In this document: positions 47,606 to 57,071 of the stretch, piece after piece
How positions within the stretch are numbered: the stretch's first letter is position 1
How the letters are laid out: every line of letters starts with the position of its first letter
Source of the DNA: Antrodiella citrinella
Lineage: Eukaryota; Basidiomycota; Agaricomycetes; Polyporales; Steccherinaceae
Direction of reading: 5' to 3'
DNA length: 57,071 nucleotides
Assembly: GCA_004802725.1 (NCBI GenBank)
Contig: SGPM01000166.1
Coordinates: 1-57,071, forward strand
Notes under the pieces: model-generated
Database searches by the model: none
What the model saw: the letters and a program-made list of their open reading frames with translations, nothing else
Told to the model about the DNA's origin: nothing
Program-made: the position numbers and the translations under genes

Positions 47606-49258
47606 ATGGCGGAAAACGTGTTGATCCCTGTGAATCTCATCGTCGACTTTGAGCAGTCAAGAGTCAAGACGGTATGTATCCTTGTATGTGCAAGAAGACT
47701 TGTGTGCTAATAAATTCTCTGTATGATAGTATATGCATTGTAAATACTCGCCCATGGTGTCCTGTCGTCTGGTGCTGACGTCATCATGCTTCTCGCAGTT
47801 GCTGCGATCTCGATACTAGTAAGTCGTGCCGATAGCATTGTCACACCGAACTCGTCTCATGATAGGTTTACGACTATTTCTTGACGCTAAGCTCTAAAAT
47901 CAATCTCATGTGGCCATCGAAGATGAGCTTGACAAAGGTACTATACATGCGTACGAGATATTCGGCGTTCGTTGTGTGTAATATCTATTGTCTCTATGCA
48001 TTTATATTGACACGAAGCCCCACAGATTACATGAAGACAGATATATCTCCAGCTGAGTGTCGACGACTGGACACAATTGCCCATTGTCAGTTCATCCTTA
48101 TGATGCATTGCAATTGGTTAACTCGCTGTTGATTGAACAGGGCTAATCACATTGGGTATAATAACTGCGGAGGGTACGATGCATCGATATTGTTCGCTGA
48201 TATTCACACCAAGTCAATCTTTCTGAATATTGAAAGTAGCGATTTTCATGCTTCGGACATGGACACTATGGGGACGGGGGAAACGAATCACCATCGTCCT
48301 TGTTACGCTGGCCGCAGGAGGTGTCTCTGCAGCAGGCATAATTGAAGGATTGTATTTTCCGTCGCGGACCTGTGAGACCTATTCATCTGTAACTCATCTT
48401 GATGAATTGACGGTCGGACGCGCAGTCAAGACGTTCCCAAGCAACCAGACCCCAGGATGTCTTCTCCTCGAATCGAGCCCTACCATAGGGATCTCTTAGT
48501 ACATCGTCATCATCGTCATCATCGTCATCGAGACAGGTACGATGAACCTCCCTCTGAGTCCCTCAATCTTGACCCAAACGATGTCTTACTCTGTCACGTA
48601 GTGGTGTTGATTTTAACAGTTGTACGTTACGACAGGACGTGTCGTCTGTACCATATGCTCATATTCTCCATAACAGTTCGATTCTCTGCTGGTACGCAAG
48701 GCAGTATTGGATCTGTGCTGTATCGCGACGGTAATACATTCGACGCTTCGCGTCAAACGAGGTTGCTAACCTGAGATTATAGGAGTTATGTTCTATATTT
48801 ACTCGCTTGGTACGTCACGCAACAGTTACTCGGGATGTCTCCGTTCATGTGTATGACACCCACAGCGATCTCTCTTATCAATTTCATTGTAACATTCACT
48901 ACACCCGTCAGTACACCCTTCAATTTGGTATGATCCACACGCTGAACCGAATCACACATCTACAGCAATACTCTATAGACCTTTTGACAGAGTGCGTCCC
49001 CATCTAATTTATTACTACTTAGTACCGTATAAATGCTGACAGGTAACTTGGTGGCTCTGGCACCCCTCAGAGTGCAGCGCGTTCTCCACTCGCCTGAGTG
49101 CACGCGTCTTGACCAACCTTCGGGCAGCTGACACACAACACGATATGTCCAATTTGATGCCACAATCCACAGTTATGTTCGCCGCTGCGCCGGTCTCGTC
49201 GGAGCATACTACTACGGATGACGATGTGCCCGTATTCGGGGGTAATCAAGATACTTAA
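47606..49258 (+). pseudogene. DUF6533-type membrane protein, copy B, several disabling lesions
   Basis: Starts MAENVLIPVNLIVDFEQSRVK and follows copy C exon for exon: YMHFAAISIL, VYDYFLTLSSKINLMWPSK, MKTDISPAECRRLD, RTWTLWGRGKRI, GIIEGLYFPSRT, FKTFPSNQTPGCLLL, LYRDG, VMFYIYSLAISLINFIV. Compared with copy C it has (1) a shortened exon where FSDAVVxLYY is reduced to FVVYY, in frame; (2) an in-frame TAG at 48497-48499 just after PTIGIS; (3) a 19-bp deletion at 48620/48621 that shifts frame at the end of the next exon; (4) a 2-bp deletion near 49092 inside the QRVLHS segment. Exon borders are otherwise kept. It is most simply a recent pseudogene. Confidence 0.78.
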
Positions 49259-50553
49259 GTTGTGATGTGTGACCTTGTGTTCGAGATATTGACTATATTA
49301 ATCTAAAAGGCAGTCGTCATCCTGTGTCGCGTAGAGGTCGCTTTCGTGTGAAAGGAAATTTTGAAGTCACAAAGAATAACTTGAAGTACATCCCAGTCCG
49401 CAAAGAACGTCTTTGCCAATGGCCGGTCCCTGGGCATCAATTCAGCTCTGAGATCTGACTCAGAATTCCGACGTAGCTGAACAACATAGCACCCTCAGAG
49501 CGTGCAGCGTCGGACTCGACGAAGCCTCTGATCACTTTCTAGCACAGTCCGGACTTAGCCGTTCGTCGGCCGGAGTCTTAACTTTTGACCGTTGTTCTGC
49601 TGTTTTCGGTGGCCCCGTTGTCGTCGCGCGTATGGCTATGTCGCATTCTGCGTCCGTGTTCTGTCTAATACGCACATCTATCTACGTCTATGCTTCCTTT
49701 TTTCCAATCCTCCTAGTCGTGGGTCATGGGTCAAGATTCGCAGGCCACTCCATGTCCGCCTGAGTTCAACGTGATTGGTACCGATGTTTGAGGTGTGTTG
49801 TTCTTACTCTGACAATGTAAAGACTGATTTCTCTATGCCTAGATGAGCGATGCATCCCATCGCTCTTTTACTGGGTGACCGAGTTGTCTTCCGCGCATCG
49901 ATTCTGTCAGAGCTCGTTTCCAACAACAATCACTTATCTGTCAAGTGACAGACACCATCAGCTCGGTCTCTGTTATCGGTTATCGCATCCTTGCGTGCGG
50001 TGCCGAGGCATTGAAGACCTGAATTCAGATGAGCAGCGCTTTTCACTGTCTCCAAGTCGTGCACACACCTTTGTTCATCCGGCAGCGGCGATCTATGTGA
50101 GGAGTGTGAGCTGCCTACTTTGTGATCGTCCTTCCTGATGGCATCATAGCGGATCTCGCATGGATCATGGCGGAACGGAACGTCAATTGCAAGAACGTCT
50201 GCGCCGCTAGTTCACAATGCCTCTAGTCACTGGCGCGCTGCTTGAGCTTGGCGGTGCCGGCGCTCCTAGAGGACTTACACGCCAACGAGCTCTCTTCTTG
50301 GTTGTTGAGACCACTCAGATATAAGTGTAGTTGGATACGCTCACCTTCATGGTCCATAACAGGCAAATCAGAGACAGAAGCAATGTAGAAGTCGATGGCG
50401 TGATGTATCATTCGCGCGAAATGCTTCCCCCTGTGACACGGCCTTTGGTTCTAGGCTGCACGAACTGGGAGGATGCTATAAGCAACGCAGATATTATTCC
50501 GGATTTGCCTCGCTACATCGCTTCAGCCTGGTTTGACATTGACTGCTAACCCG
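49259..50553. other. Intergenic between copies B and C, with the copy C upstream unit
   Basis: The right half (from about 49790) is homologous to the upstream regions of copies A and B. The left half (49259-49790) holds no recognisable gene. Confidence 0.45.
50476..50482 (+). promoter_or_regulatory. CTATAAG element before copy C
   Basis: 72 bp before ATG 50554, as in copies A and B. Confidence 0.45.
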
Positions 50554-52204
50554 ATGGCGGAAAACGAGTTGATCCCGCTGAGTATCATCGTCGACTTTGG
50601 TCAGGCGAGGGTCAAGATGGTGCGTACCGTTATATGTATACAAAAAGTTGTGTACTGATATTCTACTCTGTAGTATATGCGTTGTATGCATCCGCTTTCA
50701 TATTGGTCCCTCGTCCGATACTGACGTTCAACTTGAACCTTTCTCGCAGATGCTGCGAACGCGATACTGGTAAGTCACTGGCTCTCGATACCGGTCACAT
50801 TGTTCACTCGAGCTCGTCTTACCATAGGTCTACGACTATTTCTTGACACTAGACTCTGAAATTGCCCTCATGTGGCCGTCAAAAATGAGCGTGACAAAAG
50901 TGTTGTACTTCTGCACCAGATATTCAGCCTTCAGTGACGCAGTTGTGGTGCTATACTGTGAGTCATGTCCACTGCTGTCTTTATACAATTCACTCAGATG
51001 AAGTGCAGATTACATGAAGGCAAATATAACCGTCGCTGAATGTGAACATATGGACATCATCGCTACCTGTCTGTCAATTCACGGTTTTTATCATAAAGCT
51101 CTTGGCTCACTCTCGGTTGGATAGGGCTCATTACGATCGGAATCATCATAGCTGAAGGTGTGATGCTATAATGACCTTTGCTAGCATCCACGTTAACATT
51201 GTGTTCGGGAACTTACATCCAGTGATTCTCATGATCCGAACATGGGCGTTATGGGGCCGGAGTAAACGCATGGCCATCGCCCTCATTACACTGTCCGCAG
51301 GAGCTATCGCTGCAGCAGCCGTACTTGAAGGATTGTATTTTCCAACGCGGACCTGTACGACTTTTTAACCGTGACTTGTCCGATCAGTATTGACGGTCGA
51401 ACGTCCAGTCAGATCGTATCCTGGCAGTCAGACTCCAGGATGTTTCCTCGTCAGAGGCAGTCCTCTTATCGGGGTTCCTTTCATCATCATAATCGTCGTC
51501 GAGACAGGTATAAGCAAACGTCTTCCGCCTCTACGACCTGATCTTTATTCCCTTCGCCTAGTGGTCTTGACCCTGACAGTCATTCCAGGGTTCCAGCGAT
51601 GTACGTCACAACAGGGTGTGCCCGTCTGAAGCATTTACTTACGTCCTTCACAACAGTTCGATTTGCTGAGGGTGCGCAAGGTAGCATTGGATCTGTGCTC
51701 TACCGCGACGGTAAGAGACTCATAATTTTGTGTCAATAGAGATTGCTGATCTTGAGAATCAAGGGGTCATGTTCTATGTCTACTTGCTTGGTGCGTCACG
51801 CGAAGCTACTCAGAGCGTCCTCCATTCATATGTATGACACCCACAGCGATCTCCTTGATAAACTTCATCGTAACGTTCACTGTACCCGTAAGTAGATCCT
51901 CCGATGAGTTTGAGATTGTACGCCTGATCAGCACCATACATCTACAGGCCTACTCCAAAGACCTCATGACAGGGTACGTCTGTTCAAATGCTACTGTAGG
52001 GGCGTTGAGTCGTGATGTACGGTTTCACATCGCAGAATACAGCGTGCCCTGCATTCCTGCCTGAGTGCACGCGTCTTGACCAATCTTCGGGAAGCCGGCA
52101 CACACCATGGTACGTCCCACTTGGTGCCGCAATCTACGGTCGTATTCGCTGCGCGAGTCGTCGGATCGGAGAGTACTGGTCGTGGTAGTGAACCCGATGC
52201 ATAA
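50554..52204 (+). CDS. DUF6533-type multi-pass membrane protein, copy C, intact
   Basis: Fourteen exons splice without a break to 301 residues: 50554-50619, 50674-50683, 50750-50769, 50828-50957, 51009-51068, 51125-51157, 51223-51354, 51409-51507, 51562-51600, 51657-51710, 51764-51790, 51848-51888, 51948-51973 and 52036-52204. The N-terminal domain has the DUF6533 signature: AANAIL, VYDYFLTLDSEIALMWPSK, VLYFCTRYSAFSDAVVVLYY. Next are WLITIGIIIAE, RTWALWGRSKRMAIALITL, a helix VPFIIIIVVET, VLYRDGVMFYVYLLAISLIN and FIVTFTVP. The cytosolic tail has QRALHSCLSARVLTNLREAG. About seven hydrophobic segments are expected. This basidiomycete family is large and of unknown function; a receptor-like role is sometimes supposed but unproven. 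Exons as small as 10 and 20 nt explain why simple gene finders miss it. Confidence 0.85.
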
Positions 52205-52686
52205 CGAGCGGTGTGTAGCCTTATAATTGCCTTATAAATCAACATTTACAAAAAGCAGTCCATACCCCTTGTCGTACAACGATTGTATTCAAGTTTCTAT
52301 CTGAACCTACAAAATAAGTAGAATGCAGCACCGCATGTGCTGCAGCAGCAGTGAAAAAGGTCTTAGTGGCGTATGAAGGGCTACGAACTGTGAATAACCG
52401 TGACCCTGTCGGTGAACCATATCTCATTTATCCAACGAAACAGTTGTAGGCGCAACGAACTACATATACTGTACATCCGAGTCGTATTACTTACTATTCG
52501 AAGGCGGCCAAAGCAGCGACTTTGGGCCCACGTGGGTCCGGGATTTCACCGGTGCCGTCGGCATGGTGAGAATTGGTGTTCGCAGGCGGCCTTATCGCAT
52601 TCACACTGTGCTATCCATGTTCCAAATGATACACACCTAAGGTAGGCGCAGGTCAGATCCAACCACTATGTGATGTTAGGCTCGTT

Positions 52687-52720
52687 CCCAGCCGTTCCTT
52701 GTTTTCAAGGAACGGCTGGG
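52687..52720. repeat. Perfect 15-bp inverted repeat with TTTT loop
   Basis: CCCAGCCGTTCCTTG, then TTTT, then its exact reverse complement. Such a long perfect, GC-containing stem is not expected by chance in this stretch. It is followed six bases later by a second hairpin (52727-52750). Function unknown; possibilities are a transposon end, a structured RNA or a 3'-end signal. Confidence 0.8.
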
Positions 52721-52726
52721 CCAACT

Positions 52727-52750
52727 GGACGCCCTTTGTGGGGGGCGTCC
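52727..52750. repeat. Second hairpin, 8-bp perfect arms
   Basis: GGACGCCC and GGGCGTCC flank an 8-base loop, immediately after the 15-bp hairpin. The adjacency of the two makes a joint function plausible. Confidence 0.7.
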
Positions 52751-53015
52751 GTATATGGTCATCAGCGCTTAGCACTTAGAATTTCGACGCGTCGAGCTCT
52801 CAGTGTTTGGCGTGCAGCAGTAGTTTTCTCGTAGATGTAGGGTACCACAGGCAGTTATGGCACTACAACACAATAACATATATGTTCTAATGCATGATAC
52901 AAACATTTCTGAAACACACAGACTACTGAATCTGAGCTTGAGGTACGAAGAACTCGAAATCCGTGGCTGGCAGCAGGCCTCCCGCGCGCATATCAGCTCG
53001 TTCGCACTTCAAGGC

Positions 53016-55633
53016 TAGTATTTGAGCTTGGATGGGTCGAAGGAGATGAAGCCGTCGTTGCCACGACCACGACGACCCCTGCCACGTGGCGCAATAGGTG
53101 TGGTTGCTCCTGTATTGCCGAAAATTGTTTCAGTATACAGCCAACAGTGGTCTACAACTTGACTCGCTCACCTGCAACCTGAGAGACTTGCACGGACGTT
53201 CCCACCTCTGGGACTGCACCAGCAGATGCAGTAGCCGTGCGAGAACGCTTTGCAGCCGGTGTTGGAGCGGTGAGAAGTGTTGGGTTCAAGTTGGAAGTGG
53301 AAGAAGGACCGGCCACTAGATACATTACTATAAGTGAGCCCGTGCTAAGAGAATGAAAATGAGGGACATACCTGCGTCCTTATCACCAGATTCCTCCTCA
53401 TCTTCATGTTGCCGCTTCTTACCGGTCGCCTTAGAACTGACTGCAGGTGGTTTCTCCTTCAGTATGTCTAGCAGCGGAACGAAGGGTATCTTGAGTGATG
53501 AGAGGAACTTTCCGAGTTCATCTCCGTAGCGACCCCACCAGATCCACGATGTACAGAGTAACTGAGTGAGCGCGTCGTGAGTGAGATCTCCATGGGAAGA
53601 GAGAGAAACAATGGTTGCATCGTCTAGCAGCGCGCTGGGACTGAAGTGAGCATTTGCGTGGTCGCGTTTGGCGACCATGGCCCGCCAGTCCTCCAACTTG
53701 GGCTGCACGGCAGCAACCGGTTCACCGCGCTTTGGCTTTACTGGAAGAGATTTCGTGTGCTTTGATTTCGGTCGACAACGATCAAACAAGGCAGGGATGC
53801 ATATGTCGCAACAAGGAACAGTCGGTGCTAGAGGAACGATGTGAAAGTCAGCGCCGAAAAGTCTAGTAAGCATAAGACAAGTAGTACGCACCTGTGAGCT
53901 TATCTTCTGCTTCATATACCCTTGCCCAGATCTTCCTCCGACACGTCGTGGACTGTACGAACACAGAGAGACCCTCGTCGGCTGCCTCGACATCCAGGGG
54001 AGGCTGTTTTCCAGATGGGAGTTTGTCGTGAGACTTCTTCGGTCCTCCACGTTCCATACCGTGCGCCTTGCCATACTGCTTCCCCATCTTCAGTAAGTCT
54101 TTCTTCCTTGATTTACCTTTCTTCCGTGCTTTTCCTGATGCTGTTTTTGCAGGAGGTGATGGTTCCGCATCACTGGAAGGGGGGACATTCATGAAGGCAG
54201 AGGATTCCACAAGGAGTACTGCAATTCCCGTACGTCCACGTCCTCGCGCGGCTCTGCCAGCTCGTTGAATGAAGTTTGACAGCTTCCCCGGTAGCTTCCA
54301 TTGGACAACCAGGTCGATATCAGGAATATTGCAGCCCTGCAGATACAAAGGTAAGACTTGAAGAAGATCCAACAAAACATGGGGATTTAACATACCATGC
54401 CTGCAGCATCCGTGCACACCATGATTCGGATGGTACCCTTTCGGAACTCTTCCATAGCTGTACGTCGATATCCGGATGACATCGTAGCATTGAACGGCCG
54501 AACTACATTGATGACTGGTGTGGCCGCGACATCAGTGGTCTTGCGCTCCTCAATCAGTTGGTTGAGATGATCTACGATGTCGGCTCCAGTCTGGATGTTC
54601 TCGATGTAGACGTATGTCTTCGGAATATCTCCTGGATTGGTGATGCGAGCTGGGATGATGAAATCAAGGTCTTTGAAGGTGTTTTGAGCATGATGGCAAG
54701 CACGGACGATGATGGAGACATTTGGGCGGTCGTTGCCAACATTTTCGAACCGACTCGAGCCTTTCGTGAATTTGAGCTTGCTGTAGATATCTCTGCGGAC
54801 ACGAGCAGTCAAGGTTGCTGTAAGAGCGATAACTGGAGTTCCCGGAGGGAGGTAAGGACGAATGTCGCCCAAAGTCTCGTATAGCTTGCGAAAGTCTGCG
54901 CCCCAATGAGAAAGGCAATGTGCTTCATCTACGACCATTGACAGAACACGGCGTGTGAACAACGGGTTTCGGAGGAGTTTGTCGGAAAAACGGCGAGATT
55001 GTAGCATCTCTGGAGAGATCAGTATGACCTGATATTCGCCGTTTGTGAGTTTCTGAAGAAGGACATGTTTGAGTCAGTGTCATTCTAATTCTACGAGCAG
55101 TGGCACTCACCCGAATCACTGCGTCAGAGATTCCCCCGTTCTGACTGTTGATAGCGATCGCTTTCAGACCGAAATCGGTTTCAAATGTTGCGACCTAAGG
55201 GAGAAACAGTGAGAAATTTGGGTGCGAAGAGACCCGGGATGTGACATACCATCTCCTCCTCTAATGCCAGCAAAGGACAGACCATAATTGATATCTTTCC
55301 CTTACTTTTATCCCACACATGTGGCCCAGCCACTATTGCCGTCTTCCCCGAACCCGTTGGAGCTTGTATTATCATGTCAATGCCTTCTAGCTGCGCTTGT
55401 GTTCCTAAGAGTTGAAAGGGGCGCGGGTCATTGTCCCAGCCGAATTTCTTGCGCATGCGCTCAGCCAGGTCTTCAAGTTCTTTCGCAGAGAGTTTTGGAC
55501 GATGAGAAGATGTGCGAGAGGTTTTCGGAGCAGATGATGCTGTGGATGTAGTCCCAGTCTGCTTAGCTAGTAAAGCAGCAGATCGTTTCGCCGTCCATCT
55601 GTCAGTGGGAGGTCGTTTGGGAGCGAGATGCAT
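53016..55633 (-). CDS. RecQ-type ATP-dependent DNA helicase
   Basis: ATG 55633 gives MHLAPKRPPTDRW. The helicase motifs in order: FQLLGTQAQLEGIDMIIQAPTGSGKTA (split here only for clarity: motif 0 Q and motif I PTGSGKTA), MVCPLLALEEEM (Ia), VILISPEMLQS, VVDEAHCLSHWGADFRKLY (motif II DEAH plus the RecQ aromatic loop), ALTATLT (III), TYVYIENIQTGADIV (IV), IMVCTDAAGMGCNIPDID (V) and FIQRAGRAARGRGRTG (VI, Arg finger). The C-terminal half has no clear RQC or HRDC domain. It carries a Lys-rich region, a Cys pair (CCDICIPALFDRC) resembling a small zinc site, and a last exon rich in RG repeats ending GFISFDPSKLKY. This is the short, multi-copy RecQ type common in Agaricomycetes rather than the single Sgs1/BLM orthologue. 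It is divergent from the gene at 55839, 205 bp apart. Confidence 0.88.
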
Positions 55634-55838
55634 GGCTAAGAAGTGAAAGAACAGCAAGGATTCAAGGATTATGTTGAAGGAGAGAGAGCGAGAGGAAGTT
55701 TTCACTCTCGATCATTTCGATCGAGCTTGTAATAACTCAACGGCTCGTCCGATGAAGTGTATAGTATACTTGGCGCACTTTGCGCCACCCATCTTTGCTG
55801 GAACCTGAGCATAACTCAGCAAACTCCGAGTCTTGACG
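55634..55838. promoter_or_regulatory. Shared promoter of the RecQ and DUF6589-like genes
   Basis: 205 bp between two divergent start codons. It includes a short palindrome-like GATCATTTCGATC. Such a compact spacer suggests co-expression of the pair. Confidence 0.45.
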
Positions 55839-57002
55839 ATGGAAGACATAGACCTCAACTCACTGATACCATTGTCCCCGCTCCCTCCCTCTTCACCACC
55901 AGCACCCTCCTCTGAGGCAGACGATCCATCGTCGCCTTCGCCCGCTCAATCAAATATCAATGCAGCCTCACTTCCTCTTCCCTTGCTACATCCGACGTCG
56001 AGTTGGTTCCAACATGCCTTCCATCACACTGCTGCTTCAGGTCGGCTGCCTGAGGTTCCGAGTTCACCATCAATCTCACAGGTGATCTTAGGAGCTAGTG
56101 GGTCGGATCCAGGGGTTATTATGACCTCGCCGATTCGAGGTAAAACAAGAGCCGAGAAATTAGCAAGTACCCAGAAGAAAAAGAAGAAACACGCACAACG
56201 TCGGAGGGACAAGGCGGACAAGGCGGCTGCGGCTAGTGGCCAAGCAGCTGTTGACGCAAATGCGACTATGTTGGCTGCTGAGGTAGAAGCGAAGAAGAGG
56301 GAGCACGAGAGAATACTCCGGGACGTACTGGATGCAATGGAGCAGAAGGGCTTGTACTTTGGTGACCTGCTGTTGTATGTGGCCGAGCCGAAGAACGCAT
56401 GCGGAGACCACCGCTTCAAAGGGTTGTTTGCCGTGGAAGGTCGGATTGAGCATGTGTTGAACCTCTGGACAGGCTCGAGGAACAACAGCTCTGGACGCGA
56501 TGCAATCAAGAGCTGGGCGGTGGGGTATGTGACCAGAATACTCCGCAGCGAGGCCCAAGGTGTTACCCGAGATGGTCTTCTTCAAACCGACAACGTCGAC
56601 ATAGACGAGAGTTTTGCAACTAGCTTTAGCATGGCGAGACTATATGACAACTTGTCAGCGCTATGTCCCACTACCACGCACCTCTTACATGCATTCTCAA
56701 CAACAGCGAGACAGCTCCGAACCTCCACGGAGAAGTCATTTGCGAAGAAATGCAAGGTACGTACTATGACTCAGATGTCAATCATCTAGCCTTGATACAC
56801 AACCTCACGCTGTCGCTGCTTGCAGTTCCTCGGATCTGCTATGCTTGTCATGCTTGGAGCCAGAAGTCAGCGCAACAGCTACTCAAAGCATGTTGTTGGA
56901 CTGTACCTTTATGCAAGTGGCGCTGATGCACCGGACGGGCTCCTAAGCGCGGGAGAACACACCCAACAATGGGAGAACTCCTGGCAGAGGGGTACCACGT
57001 AA
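55839..57002 (+). CDS. DUF6589-like nuclear protein, N-terminal part, probably truncated
   Basis: Starts MEDIDLNSLIPLSPLPPSS with a Ser/Pro-rich leader, then SWFQHAFHHTAASGRLPEVP, a Lys-rich stretch (KKKKKHAQRRRDKADKA, likely nuclear localisation), RILRDVLDAMEQKGLYFGDLL, FKGLFAVEGRIEHVLNLW and LSALCPTTTHLLHAFSTT. After an intron (donor 56758) comes LGARSQRNSYSKHVVGLYLY ASGA. This is the N-terminal layout of the large DUF6589 proteins of Agaricomycetes, which normally continue for several hundred residues after LYLYASGA. Here the frame changes character and stops at TAA 57000-57002. It is therefore either disrupted, or an exon boundary after ASGA leads to sequence beyond the window edge. Function of the family is unknown. 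Confidence 0.65.
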
Positions 57003-57071
57003 GGGCGTTTGGGGAGGAGTCGTAGAGGTAGGCCGAGGTACTCGAACGTAGAAAGGAGTGTAAGGGAGAGG

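Larger units (their letters stand above)
52205..53015. other. Intergenic with tandem hairpins
   Basis: About 0.8 kb between copy C (plus) and the RecQ-type gene (minus, convergent). It contains the two hairpins at 52687-52750. No gene is supported. Confidence 0.5.

Overview
The window reads as nuclear DNA of a basidiomycete fungus, probably an Agaricomycete. Genes are densely packed on both strands and broken by many introns of about 50-60 bp with GT(R)NGT donors and YAG acceptors. Several families are typical of mushrooms: multi-pass membrane proteins of the DUF6533 type, a questin-oxidase-like protein, and a DUF6589-like protein beside a RecQ helicase. All calls rest on hand splicing and family knowledge; no search was run. 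A few N bases (9062-9066, 9148, 10953) show that the assembly is draft quality.

Left part (1-9 kb): two related small proteins of unknown family (718-1185 and 6788-7240, both minus, with an intron at the same place) flank a divergent pair, a securin (minus, 1980-3653) and a secreted or membrane-anchored TAP-type peptidase of 13 exons (plus, 3934-6417). From 9067 to 11444 lies a non-autonomous LTR element in the minus orientation, present as LTR-internal-LTR-internal-LTR. It ends 62 bp from the stop codon of SOF1.

Middle part (11-44 kb): mostly housekeeping genes. These are SOF1 (18S rRNA processing) divergent from RTF1 (Paf1 complex), ribosomal P1, an RTT107/Brc1-type multi-BRCT repair scaffold, the autophagy kinase ATG1, the trifunctional folate enzyme FOL1 (with an apparent 1-nt frameshift in its DHPS motif) divergent from EMC2, and ribosomal eS30. 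Between them are metabolic genes: a P450, a DFR/GRE2-like reductase, a DUF4743-Nudix protein, a questin oxidase-like protein, an NmrA/epimerase-like reductase and an FMN-dependent 2-hydroxy-acid dehydrogenase. They do not form a recognisable biosynthetic cluster.

Right part (45-57 kb): a tandem array of three DUF6533-type genes that also share their upstream regions. The first is truncated, the second carries several disabling lesions, and the third splices cleanly to 301 residues. After two adjacent perfect hairpins (52687-52750) comes a divergent pair, a RecQ-type helicase (minus) and a DUF6589-like protein (plus), sharing a promoter of about 200 bp. The second of these appears to lose its family sequence near the window edge. 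This right part is the accessory, fast-changing part of the window and the best place to look for an undescribed element.
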